From Zygnema cylindricum (Eukaryota; Streptophyta; Zygnematophyceae; Zygnematales; Zygnemataceae): a stretch of DNA of 64,000 nucleotides. Of the stretch, positions 46,712 through 56,937 are shown one piece after another. Within the stretch, counting starts at the first letter, position 1. The number at the start of each line of letters is the position of its first letter. The notes under the pieces were generated by a model. It had not been told where the DNA came from. It was given only the letters and a program-made list of their open reading frames with translations, and made no database searches. Both the position numbers and the translations under genes were made by a program. Location: NCBI GenBank assembly GCA_037447655.1, contig JBBHKE010002304.1, positions 1 to 64,000 on the forward strand, given 5' to 3'.

Positions 46712-47146
46712 CAAATGTCCGATTTATTTTTTTCTTGCGAGATCATGTTTCACACTATATATTAGTTAGTCCTATGTTCTTTCATTTGTCATTCCGTTAA
46801 TCTGATTTATGATCATGTCACAGTTTAAATATTTATCACACCCTATGTATTCTAACGAACTCCTACGACAGACCGGTTAGAGTTGATGGCTACGCTCGCT
46901 CTGCTGGTTGAAGGTTCGAGTCCTGTCGGACTCAACCTTTTTTTGAGAGTGACTTATGTCAGTCCCTAGTCATGCCTTTGGAGATGAGGCAGCCATGGCT
47001 CCACCATTCTCTCTCTCTTTCAGTGACTTCAACAAGTATGGGGGCTAGAGAGACGGGATGGAGGCAGGCTGTCTGCACTTTTTTTCTTGTTTTTCGTTAA
47101 TATATTTAGACCTAGAAAATACCCTATAAATCTAGAAGTTTCAACA
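46712..47146 (-). repeat. Element 1 right LTR, outer part
   Basis: Colinear with 35742-36177 of the left LTR. It ends ...AAGTTTCAACA and is followed by CCACA, the target duplication. Confidence 0.9.
46863..46944 (+). other. LTR-embedded antisense tRNA-like module (element 1, right)
   Basis: CGACAGACCGGTTAGAG, GATGGCTAC, box B GGTTCGAGTCC (46913-46923), 3' GGACTCA, then seven T (46938-46944). A CGACA/TGTCG pair could form part of an acceptor stem. Box B here is closer to consensus than in the left LTR. Confidence 0.6.
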
Positions 47147-47219
47147 CCACATTGTGCTCTAAATGTTTCGTTTAGATATCAATGGTTTGACGGAACTGAT
47201 ATATGTGTTAAGTGAGAGG

Positions 47220-47913
47220 TTGAGGTCGCAAACGGTTATTTGAAACCGTGACCGACTGTAACCGAACGCTCGCGCCGGTTCTGGAACGGATTCCGATACC
47301 AAATTTTGAGGGCCGAGCGATAGCGGTTGGTTAATTCACCAGAAAAAAAAATGGTAGGTTATGGCCGGTCAACCTAAAACCAAAAAAAAATATATATATA
47401 TATATATGTATTGTCCATACAATCCAACATTATTGTACTTCGTACTCTTTGGTATCGTGGAAGTACGTGACATCATGATGAGCGTCGCAAATCTGACACG
47501 GTAATAACACTATGTATTTCGCAAATCTTAGGGAACGCGACAAAGCTTCGCAGATATGACACGGTAGTACACTATTCATTTCACAAATCTTAGGGAACGG
47601 GACAAAGCGTCGCAAATCAGACACGTTAGGAAACACTATTCATTTCGCAAATCTATGGGAACGCGACAAATCGTAATTATTGGCTTATTCATACGTCGTA
47701 CATTAGTTAATTTTGTACTTTTTCGGTTACGGGCGGGCATGGTTAGTCGCGAGAAATCGAGTTTCGGTTAACTATTATTTTCGTAAACGCCAGTCGGTTA
47801 ACGGTCAACAATTTTGGAGCGTGACATGACCCCGTCGGGGGTCGGTTACTCAGATTTTGAAAAAAAAAACGGTCTGTTTCGGTTATTTAAAATTTTGACT
47901 TTTGCGACCTCTG
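47220..47913 (+). mobile_element. hAT-like MITE, copy D
   Basis: 694 bp with ends TTGAGGTCGCAAA and TTTGCGACCTCTG and perfect 8-bp target duplication GTGAGAGG (47212-47219, 47914-47921). Its internal GTCGCAAATCTGACACGGTA array has fewer units than copies A and B. Confidence 0.9.
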
Positions 47914-47921
47914 GTGAGAGG

Positions 47922-48095
47922 ACCAAATATCGATAAGTCTAGGTAGTTGATGTTTTCAGAGTCTGACCGTCAAATATATATCGCCCAAAAGTTTTAATAC
48001 CCCTTTATATGGATTTTTATAGAATAGTGTATTTTTTAACTACATTGTACTGTACTTTATTGCTTTCTCCACATGTATGAATCGTCGGCAAACAA
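47922..48095. other. Short spacer between MITE D and copia element 3
   Basis: Unremarkable AT-rich sequence ending with the CGAAA target duplication of element 3 (48096-48100). Confidence 0.5.
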
Positions 48096-48100
48096 CGAAA

Positions 48101-48991
48101 TGAAATTATGTGGTCTCCATTGACCCACAGAATGAGCAGCCTATGTAAAGCCTCTAGGATAATATTTGCCCCTTCTACTTTCCCGCTGAATAAGCGCCGC
48201 CCAGGCACACAAATATTCTGACCACTCTCACCCTTGTGAGGACAAGACTCCCCTGAGTCAAACGCAAAAAGAATCACTGAATTTGCTCACCCGAGCAGTA
48301 AGTTATGGCTGGTCAAAGATGACCTTTATAGTTACAAGCTCTCTTAGAGAGAGAGGTACCTAAATATTACTAAGTCTCGGTCTGCCTACTCACGACTACC
48401 TACTATTAAACCCTAGTCCAATAGGAACACTATAAAGTACAAGAAGGTACAATGGGCGATGTACTTATTGTACAACTATTGTACGACAAGGTCTACAAGG
48501 TGACACTTGTCATATCGGAAGCCATGGTTCCTCCTCCCATCTTCTCCGGTATCAAATAATGTGGCGCCACGTGGCACCGCGTGACGCTATATCCGTATGC
48601 CGCCGAAAAGCTCACTTCGCGTGGCGGCTTTAATGTCGGCCGTCCGATCAAAACATATTTTACACGGTTCAGATTCGCGTACATGCAGAAATTGCTCATT
48701 TTGGTTAGTCTGCTGTTAATTAGCTGTTTCGTTAATGTTAATATATTTATGAAATCCGTCACGTGTATCGTTTCGTAACGCCTTAATGGTTAAGGCGTTA
48801 GGCTACAAAGAGTCTAGAGGTCATAGGTTCAAATCTAGACCTAGGCATCATTTTATCCAAAATACCTTTATCTGCAAAAACTGCCACTTTCTAAATATGG
48901 CGGCAGCCATGGCGCGCCTTTGATCCTCACTCTCTTTCTTTAAAACAAAACTAAAATAGGGAAGTGAACTATTAATTACCTCTTTTCAACA
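48101..48991 (-). repeat. Element 3 LTR, left (3' in element sense)
   Basis: 891 bp. In element sense it begins TGTTGAAAAGAGG and ends ACATAATTTCA. It holds the GCCATGGC palindrome (about 48907), an antisense tRNA-like module and a GTAC cluster (48438-48485). Confidence 0.95.
48777..48854 (+). other. LTR-embedded antisense tRNA-like Pol III-type module (element 3, left)
   Basis: On the plus strand a D-arm hairpin CGCCTT-AATGGTT-AAGGCG is followed by GTTAGGCTAC, an anticodon-arm-like TAGGCT/AGTCTA pair, box B GGTTCAAATCT, 3' AGGCATCA and immediately TTTT (48851-48854). It shares GGCTAC and GGCATCA with the element 2 module. Confidence 0.6.
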
Positions 48992-49090
48992 CTCCCCTTA
49001 ATTCCTAGTCACTTTTCAATTTTAATCCACAGTTTTCTCTGCAATAAATCAACTTAGGGGAAGGCACTGCTTTTGTCATCATGTCTGCAA

Positions 49091-51739
49091 TCATTCTCTA
49101 TCAATTTTATGAACCAGTTTAATAATTTTATTTTCTACCTTCTCTCTGACAAAGCTTAGTCTAATATCCATATGCTTAGCTTTGAAGTGATGTTTCGGAT
49201 TATCTGCAATAGAGATGGCAGCTTGATTATCACAAAAAACATTTTGAGTTCCAGACTTCATGAACCCAAGTTCTTCAAGAAGAGATTTAACCCACATTAA
49301 TTTTTTGGTGGCAGCACATGAAGCCGTGTATTCAGCCTCCATAGTTGACTGAGCAACTACTTTTTGTTGCTTGCTACTCCAACAACATGCACCGGATCCA
49401 ATTTGCAACACATGCAATCGTACACCTCTTTAAAGGCACATCTCCATAACTGGCATCACTCCAAGTGGTGATGTCAGTGTGCTCCCCTCCCAAATGTAAC
49501 CATAATTCCCTTGTCACCAGGTACCTCATCACCCTTTTGGCAGCCTCCCAATCTCTCTTTCTTGGTTCATTTAGACTTCTACTAAAGACACCTATAGCTG
49601 CAGCTATATCCGGACGGGTACAGTTCATAAAATAAATTAAACTGCCTACAATCTGTTGATAAGGGATATTTTCCATAAATTTTCTTTCTATCTCATCCAT
49701 CTCATCATTAATGATCAATATTCCTCTCTCTTCACTCCCCTCAGACACTTTCTTCAAATCCATAGGAGGAGTACATTCGTTTGCTTTTTCCATCTGAAAT
49801 TTTTCTAGCATATTACCGATTGCTTCTTTTTTAGTGAGTCTTATAATTATATTCCCTCTAATCTCTCTCCATCTGAATTCCCAAAATGTACTTTGCTTCG
49901 CCGAGATCTTTCATATCAAAATTGCTTCTAAGATCCTGTTTTATTTTGTTAATTTTATCTAAGGACTTGCTTAACACCAACAAATCATCCACATAAATAG
50001 TAATAAATATCACTCCATTCTCATCCTCAAATAAATATATAGAGTGATCTGAACTAATTTTGATATACCCCAAACGGTTCAGAAATTCGTCTAGCTTTAT
50101 ATTCCACTGTCGCGGGGCTTGCTTAAGCCCATAGAGTGATTTTATCAGTTTGCAAACTTTGCTTTCTTCCCCACTTTCCACGAATCCTTCCGGTTGCCTC
50201 ATGTAAATTTCTTCTTCCAACTCTCCGTGCAAAAAGGTCATTTTAATATCCATCTGGTGGATTTCCATATCCTCCGCTGCGGCTATACTTAAAAGGATTC
50301 TAACAGAAGGAAATCTGACTACAGGTGCAAAGGTTTCTTCGTAGTCTATCCCTTCTTTCTGAGTATAACCTTTTGCAACTAACCTAACTTTGTACCTCTC
50401 AATGGTATTATCCGGGTTTAAAATAAGTTTAAACACCCACTTACATCCGATCGGTTTTCGGTCCGGTGTACAATCTACCAACTCCCATGTATTGGCTTCC
50501 TTGATAGAGGCCATTTCTTCATTTATAGCTGTGATCCACCAGCTACTTTCTGGAGTGTTTATGGCCTCTAACTATGTTTGAGGTTCATCTAGGTGAGACA
50601 TCTTTGTGAGTTGGTTATTTACTTGTCTTTCTTGAAGTCGTTTACTACTTCTTCTTCCCCCTTCAAAATCGGACGCTGGTATGGAAGGCATTCTTGGGTT
50701 TCGTTTTGGGAAATTTTCAGCTTCCCTATCTTCCAATTCCGGTGTCTCATCAAGTTCCTCATCGGTTTCCACTTCGTATTGTGGCGTTGCCTCGGATGTT
50801 GTCCTTTCCTCCTTCTCCTTTGGTAGATCTGCAGATTTTTCTTTTTCTCCCTCTTCCTTCTCTTCATTTTCAAAGTCAAAGTCAGAAAACTGATCCGTTT
50901 CAAATCTGATTTTGACTTCCTTATTATATTTGAATGGATCATGGACTTCTCTTCATTCATCACCACTATGTGTTTTTCCAGAATTATATCTCTCTTTTTC
51001 AAGTCGTTCACTCGGTATCCTTTTGTGCTCTCATCATATCCTACAAGATATCCTGGTTTCCCTCTTCCCTCTAACTTCCATTTAGTCTTATCGGAATCTA
51101 AACTATAAACTTGACTTCCGAACACTCAAACTAGACAAATCAGGCTTTCTTCCTGTCCACCTCTCATACGGAGTTTCCTATTTATTTGCTGAAGTTAGGA
51201 CTCTATTTTTGATGAAGTTGGCATAGTTCATAGACTCAGCCCAAAACTGCAGCCCTATCCTCTTGTCACTTAACATACTTCTGGATATATCTTCTAAATT
51301 CTATTCACTTTTTCTGCTACTCCATTTTGTTCCGGATTATAGGGAATTGTTTTCTCATGATGAATTCCTTCTTCTTTAAGATATTCTTCAAATTCCCTTG
51401 AGGTGTATTCTTTCCCATTATCACTTCTTATCTCTTTTATTGAGGTTTCATGTAGCTTTCACTCCATACTTTATACTCTTTGAAACATCTTAATACCTCT
51501 GACTTATGTTTGAGAAAGTATACCTTCGTGTATCGAGACCAATCATCTGTGATAGTTAACATCCATCTCTTCCCCCCATGTGAAGCATACCTAGCATGTC
51601 CCCAAACATCAGTGTGAACTATATCTAATACTTTCTCTCTCCTATATGTGGTTGCCTTTGGAAATGGAAGTCTATGAATCTTCCCTTGGGCACATACACT
51701 ATAATCATCAAAGGTCTCATCATCTTCAAAAGTAATACC
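49091..51739 (-). pseudogene. pol: Element 3 pol remainder (integrase, RT, RNase H), broken
   Basis: After a TAG at about 51740 the integrase continues with HTDVWGH and ITDDWSRY but has further stops (51480-51200) and frame changes. A linker lies at 51125-50572. RT 50514-49858 includes WVFKLILNPDN, QMDIKMTFLHGELEEEIYM and intact YVDD. RT end 49811-49374 and RNase H 49417-49091 (CDNQAAISI, PKHHFKAKH) follow with frameshifts. Confidence 0.9.
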
Positions 51740-53425
51740 CTACACTATTCCCTTTTTCTTCATTTTCTTTAATCTATCTAGATGCACATGCCCCAACCTT
51801 TTATGCCAAAGCATCATCTCACTTGCACACGAGTATAGAACACTCTTTTCATTGCAAAGTACAATTCTAAACATTCCTTGAATGCCCTTCTCAGCTATGA
51901 AATAAACCTCATTATCAAAGCTTGCTGTGAAGATTCCTTTCCTAGTTCCTGTTTCAAACTCCTTTTCATCTAAGACAGCTGTTGAGACTAGGTTCTTGCT
52001 AAGCTGTGGAATGTAAAGAACGTCTGAGAGTGATACAATTGAGGCCTTTCCATCAACTAAAACCTTCAAGTCAACAGTTCCAACAAGACTTGTGGTTTCT
52101 ACTCTACCATCTCCGTACTCTATCTCAACTGTTGGGATTTTTCTCAGTTTAGTGAACCACCGCTTATCTTTGCACATATGCATTGAAGCCCTTGAGTCTA
52201 TGATCCATCCATCCTCGGGTGGATACCTTTTACCTCCAAAATCACACTTTTGTCTCCGTGGAATGTCGACATGCTTTTCAGTGTTTTTTAGATTAAGAAG
52301 AAGCTCCTCAAGCTCCTCTTCTGGTTCGGTTTTTTCTTCCACTTCCTCATCATAAACTTGAGTGAAGAAAGCCTTTCCTCCATCCCTTGAGGTTCCTTGA
52401 CCATCTTTGAGTCGAAGATCTGCAAGTTTGACACAATCTGCCATATAGTATCCCGGTTTCTTGAAGAAGTGACATAATCCTCCTCGAGAAGCTCCTCTCC
52501 CTTGTCTATCAAATCTGCCACCTCCTTGTCCTCTTCCACCAAAGTTTCGATAGGGATCTTTCCCTCTCTCCTCATCACGCTTCCGCCAATCAGCTCCTGC
52601 ATACAATGCTTGAACACTTGGACTCCCTCTCCTAAGCTCTATGGTGCTTTCTTTCACTAAAATCATTCCCACTGTGTCATCCCAATTCCAATTGCTATCT
52701 CCTATGTCCTGCAATCGGTTAATGATATTCTCATACTCTTCAGGTAGTTTCATCATTAATGTGTTCACTCTTTGTCTCTCAGACCATGAGTTACCTGCAC
52801 TCTCTAACTCTCCAAACAATGCTCCTAAATCATTGCAATAATTATCCATACTTCCTCCCTTATAAGTATAAGCTGCAATCTTATTTTCTGCCAACTGTTG
52901 CTGCTGCAATGATCCACTCTTATATTTGTTAACTAGTGATATCCAAATCTGAGATGAAGATTTGACATGCATAAGGGGAATGGCAATGCCCTTTGCTACA
53001 CTTTTAAGAATTAAAAGCTTAGCAACCTTGTCTTTGTAGTTCCACTTTTCATACTCTGATCTTTCGGTCTGAACCCTTGTCGTTGTTGCTGGTGGTGCTG
53101 CTGCCGGTATCGCCTTCGGCAATGGTGTTACTTGAGTTGCAACTCTTTCCTTTTCTCCTTCCATGACAATCTCTTCTCCTTCCTCATCTTCATCCTCGGT
53201 GATGGTGGCAGCTGTTCTACCAACTGTAGAGGCGGAGGTGCCAGAAAAACGTGTCCCTCCAAACCCATGTGGAGATGGGCATCGAATTTGTCCAGACACT
53301 ATGCCCCATAAATGCTTCTCAAATAGTTCTCCCTCCATCATCATTTCCCAATAAAGAAAGTCTGATCCATCAAATATGGGCACCCTAGAGGGTGGGCCCA
53401 TAACCTGAAATTCTGTGGTCTCCAT
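51740..53425 (-). CDS. gag: Element 3 Gag-protease-pre-integrase open frame
   Basis: 561 codons. The ATG at 53425 lies 20 nt inside the 5' LTR; the frame crosses the primer site (QVMGPPSRV), as in element 2. Gag core: IWISLVNKYKSG, MMKLPEEYENI. The zinc knuckle is damaged (CHFFKKPGYYMADC; the second Cys and the His are replaced). An acidic linker follows. The protease motif is DSRAS instead of DSGAS, probably inactivating. The GAG-pre-integrase start (LWHKRLGHVHLDRL) is present. No stop separates Gag and protease. Confidence 0.9.
   Translation of the reverse strand: METTEFQVMGPPSRVPIFDGSDFLYWEMMMEGELFEKHLWGIVSGQIRCPSPHGFGGTRFSGTSASTVGRTAATITEDEDEEGEEIVMEGEKERVATQVTPLPKAIPAAAPPATTTRVQTERSEYEKWNYKDKVAKLLILKSVAKGIAIPLMHVKSSSQIWISLVNKYKSGSLQQQQLAENKIAAYTYKGGSMDNYCNDLGALFGELESAGNSWSERQRVNTLMMKLPEEYENIINRLQDIGDSNWNWDDTVGMILVKESTIELRRGSPSVQALYAGADWRKRDEERGKDPYRNFGGRGQGGGRFDRQGRGASRGGLCHFFKKPGYYMADCVKLADLRLKDGQGTSRDGGKAFFTQVYDEEVEEKTEPEEELEELLLNLKNTEKHVDIPRRQKCDFGGKRYPPEDGWIIDSRASMHMCKDKRWFTKLRKIPTVEIEYGDGRVETTSLVGTVDLKVLVDGKASIVSLSDVLYIPQLSKNLVSTAVLDEKEFETGTRKGIFTASFDNEVYFIAEKGIQGMFRIVLCNEKSVLYSCASEMMLWHKRLGHVHLDRLKKMKKKGIV
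53391..53405 (-). promoter_or_regulatory. Element 3 primer-binding site (internal tRNA-iMet)
   Basis: In element sense GGTTATGGGCCCACC directly abuts the 5' LTR and is identical to that of element 2, an exact complement of the initiator tRNA-Met anticodon arm. Confidence 0.87.
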
Positions 53426-54296
53426 TGACCCACAGAATGAGCAGCCTATGTAAAGCCTCTAGGATAATATTTGCCCCTTCTACTTTCCCGTTGAATAAGC
53501 GCCGCCCAGGCACACAAATATTCTGACCACTCTCACCCTTGTGAGGACAAGACTCCCCTGAGTCAAACGCAAAAAGAATCACTGAATTTGCTCACCCGAG
53601 CAGTAAGTTATGGCTGGTCAAAGATGACCTTTATAGTTACAAGCTCTCTTAGAGAGAGAGGTACCTAAATATTACTAAGTCTCGGTCTGCCTACTCACGA
53701 CTACCTAATATTAAACCCTAGTCCAATAGGAACACTATAAAGTACAAGAAGGTACAATGGGCGATGTACTTATTGTACAACTATTGTACGACAAGGTCTA
53801 CAAGGTGACACCTGTCATATCGGAAGCCATGGTTCCTCCTCCCATCTTCTCCGGTATCAAATAATGTGGCGCCACGTGGCACCGCGTGACGCTATATCCG
53901 TATGCCGCCGAAAAGCTCACTTCGCGTGGCGGCTTTAATGCCGGCCGTCCGATCAAAACATATTTTACACGGTTCAGATTCGCGTACATGCAGAAATTGC
54001 TCATTTTGGTTAGTCTGCTGTTAATTAGCTGTTTCGTTAATGTTTATATATTTATGAAACCCGTCACGTGTATCGTTTCGTAACGCCTTAATGGTTAAGG
54101 CGTTAGGCTATAAAAAGTCTAGAGGTCATAGGTTCAAATCTAGATCTATGCATCATTTTATCCAAAATACCTTTATCTGCAAAAACTGCCACTTTCTAAA
54201 TATGGCGGCAGCCATGGCGCGCCTTTGATCCTCACTCTCTTTCTTTAAAACAAAACTAAAATAGGGAAGTGAACTATTAATTACCTCTTTTCAACA
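53406..54296 (-). repeat. Element 3 LTR, right (5' in element sense)
   Basis: 891 bp, nearly identical to 48101-48991. It contains the gag start codon and the same regulatory modules. Confidence 0.95.
54082..54159 (+). other. LTR-embedded antisense tRNA-like module (element 3, right)
   Basis: As in the left LTR: the CGCCTT/AAGGCG hairpin, box B GGTTCAAATCT (54131-54141) and TTTT (54156-54159) are all unchanged. Four substitutions fall in the anticodon and acceptor parts. Confidence 0.6.
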
Positions 54297-54301
54297 CGAA
54301 A

Positions 54302-54640
54302 AACCTACATAATGGTTATTGGTCAAGGGGTGCCAATATACAACATTGATCTCGTCTTGTTGAAATCTTTTAACCACGTCGCTCATCAATAGGACTTGGT
54401 ATAGATACGGATTTTGAAAGGGAAGACTTGGGAGCGTAAGATAAAAAAGTTTGCAAACAAGAAGCATCCAGAAATGTCTCCTTTGTTGTACTTTCATGTT
54501 TATTAGTGCATCCTGGAACTGCATGTTTTATGGTCTGGGAATGGTCAAAAAATAGCGGTATTGGTAGGCCTGGAATGCTCTTTTTTGGGGGTGTTACATT
54601 TCTTTTACAACGATCTATCCGCCTGAGAGTCTACATCACC
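54302..54640. other. Intergenic, nothing recognised
   Basis: Unremarkable sequence between element 3 and a pyrimidine tract. Confidence 0.4.
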
Positions 54641-54644
54641 GTGT

Positions 54645-54800
54645 GTATGCTTCCCCCTTCCTTTCCCCTTCCCTATCCCCCTTACCTCCACCACTCCCCC
54701 TACCTCTCTCCCTCCCCCACTCCCCTCCCCCACCACCTCGTCCCCTCACCCTCACTCCCCCCCCCTCCCTCTCTTCTTCTCCTTCCCTTTTTATTTTTTC
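54645..54800. repeat. C-rich polypyrimidine tract
   Basis: CCCTTCCC/CCTCTC units with few purines on the plus strand, a mirror of the G-rich tracts elsewhere. Confidence 0.85.
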
Positions 54801-54841
54801 TCTTTTGCCCATCTTGGCGTGAGTCTGTGGGTTTCAGCAAA

Positions 54842-55655
54842 TAGCCAAATTTATGGGGCCTTTTGGTGCAAGTCCGCCTCTTAGTGTGAGTTCTCTTCCT
54901 GGTGCGAGTCCGTGGGCTCCGCTAACTAGCCAAATTTTCGAGGCTCTCTAATGTGAGTCCGCCGTCTGGTGCGAGTCCGTGGGATCCTGTACCAAACCAT
55001 CTTTTCATGGCCTCTTAGTGCAAGTCCGTCTCTTCATGTGAATCCTCTTTCTAGTGGAAGTCCGTGGGCTCTGTTACTTAGCCAAATTTTTGAGGCCTTT
55101 TGGTGCGAGTCCGTCTCTCGGTGGGAGTCCTCTTCTTTATGCGAGTCTGCTTCCCAGTGCGTGTCCTCCTCTTGGTGCGAGTCCTCTTATTGGTGCGAGT
55201 TCGCTTGCTAGTACGAGTTCTTTTCTTGATGCGGGTCCTCCTCTTGACGCGAGTCCTCATCTTCGCGCGAGTCCTCCTCTTGGTGCGGGTCTTCCTCTTG
55301 GTGCGAGTCCTCTTCTTGGTGCGAGTCCTTCTTTGGGTGCGAGTCTGCTTCTCTAGTGCTAGTGTTCCTCTTATTGCGGCCTTCCTCCTGGTGCAAGTCC
55401 TCCTCTTGGGGCGAGTCTGCTTCCTGGTGTGTGTTCCAGGCCTTGGTCCGAGTCTTCCTAGTGGTGCAAGACTTCTTCCTGGTGCAATTCCTACTCCGAG
55501 TGCGAGACCTCCTCATGGTGCGAGACCTCCTCATGCGAGTCCTCTTTTTTGTCCGGGTCCTCCTCTTGCTACGAGTCCTCCTCGTGGTGTGAGTCCTCCT
55601 ACCGGAGGTCAGCTTCCTGCAGCAAGTCCCCCTCCTTGTGCGAGTCATTCTTTTA
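54842..55655. repeat. 18-bp minisatellite (TCCTCCTCTTGGTGCGAG)
   Basis: Diverged 18-bp units (core GGTGCGAGTCCTCCTCTT) fill about 800 bp. The left part has a longer period marked by TAGCCAAATTT (54842, 54929, 55078). Because 18 is a multiple of 3 and the unit has no stop, several frames stay open on both strands for up to 329 codons (VRVLLL, GASPLL, RTRTKK patterns). I treat these as repeat artefacts. Confidence 0.85.
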
Positions 55656-56719
55656 GTGCATGTTATTTTGGTTGCCATAAATTGCCCTACTCCTGGCCAG
55701 AAGTTGACTTTAGAAACCACTCTTTGGCCTGGAAAGCCTCACTTAAATTTGCAGATGAATTTCTCGCCCATGCAAATGAATTTGAACGCACAGTGACGGC
55801 TGTGGCGATTCACTCATTTTTCCGCCTCTTCTTGGTTATAGTTCTGAGGTTTTCTTGCTTTAGCTGTCGTCTGCCGGTTTCGTCCATTAATTTCTTTCGC
55901 CACGTCTTTGGATTTTTGTTCATTCATTTTCAGTGGCTTTTACCCGATTCAATTGGTTTGCGATTCTATGGTTTTCAATGTAGAGAGGTCACTCACGATT
56001 TTGAAAAAGTTTATTTGAAATACTTGTTGATTCAGGCTTTTAGCCGACACCAAATGGAACCATGCCTTACTTTCCATTGTCGATCATAACAGGTTTTAAA
56101 ACAACATTGTCATAATTCTAGCACTATTATCACTTGCCTCCAGAAACAGAGCCACAGTACAATCATAAATCAAAACCATTCAATGAAAACGTGGTTTTTA
56201 CCCTTATCCATAAATTGAAATACAGGTTTCATAAAACAAAACAGAAAGAAGCAAATTTGGAGCTCAAAGGAAAGTATATCCGAAAAAACTCGGACCCAGA
56301 TCATTAATGACAGCTTGCATAAAAATAAGTTTTCGATTGAAGATTTATTAAACATCTATTGAACACTATGCATAACTCATATAACATCAATGAATTATAC
56401 AAAATATCCAGCCTTTTCCGGCACATTATCAGCACCTATACTTGCCCCAACATTTGAACCATTATTGTTAACCTGGATGTTGTTTCTGGCTCAACGAAAA
56501 ATGAAACTAACTCCTTTGGCCGACAAAACAGAGACCGCATCATAAAACTGATCCACTTTAAAGAAAAGGTAATTTGGTTTTCACCCTCGAGGGTATCTGC
56601 CAAGCTTAAGAACGCCAGACCTGAGGTTTGAGAAAATGTTTGCCTGTTCAATGACCGACTAGACCCAGACCAACTTTGTTTGCAAGTTCTCAGATGGTTT
56701 ACCGTCGCACGGTTTAAGA
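55656..56719. other. Intergenic, no supported gene
   Basis: The open frame from the minisatellite continues to 56089 with ordinary-looking sequence, but no family is recognised. The rest is AT-rich with no clear coding signal. Confidence 0.4.
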
Positions 56720-56843
56720 GAGAGAGAGAGAAGAAGAGGGAGAGGGAGAGAGAGTGAGAGGGAGGGAGAGAGAGGAAGAGAGGGAGAGAGGAGAGAGTGA
56801 GGGGGAGGGAGAGAGAGAGGAGGGAGAGAGGAGAGAGAGAGGG

Positions 56844-56937
<94 letters not shown>

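Larger units (their letters stand above)
35172..47146 (-). mobile_element. Copia element 1 (minus strand), split by nested element 2
   Basis: LTR retrotransposon bounded by 5-bp target duplications CCACA (35167-35171, 47147-47151). The left LTR is 35172-36177. The right LTR is 40415-40868 plus about 46712-47146, interrupted by element 2. The LTRs start TG and end CA. The primer site (40400-40414, antisense) abuts the right LTR and the polypurine tract (CTCCCCTTAT antisense, 36178-36187) abuts the left. Coding between them is on the minus strand and heavily mutated. This is the oldest of the three copia insertions by nesting and LTR divergence. Confidence 0.93.
48101..54296 (-). mobile_element. 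Copia element 3 (minus strand), youngest copy
   Basis: 6196 bp with two 891-bp LTRs (48101-48991, 53406-54296), TG...CA ends and perfect target duplication CGAAA (48096-48100, 54297-54301). The primer site (53391-53405) and polypurine tract (48992-49001 antisense) abut the LTRs. The LTRs differ at about eleven positions by eye (about 1.2%). Gag, protease and pre-integrase form one open frame; the rest of pol is broken in several places despite the young LTRs. Confidence 0.96.

Noticed and set aside
48581-54083. Small identical ORFs at 48581-48778 and 53886-54083
   Set aside because: They lie at the same place in the two LTRs of element 3 and are not separate genes.
35895-54159. Calling the LTR modules functional tRNA genes
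   Set aside because: Acceptor and anticodon stems are imperfect in most copies; they are tRNA-derived, but not convincing decoding tRNAs.
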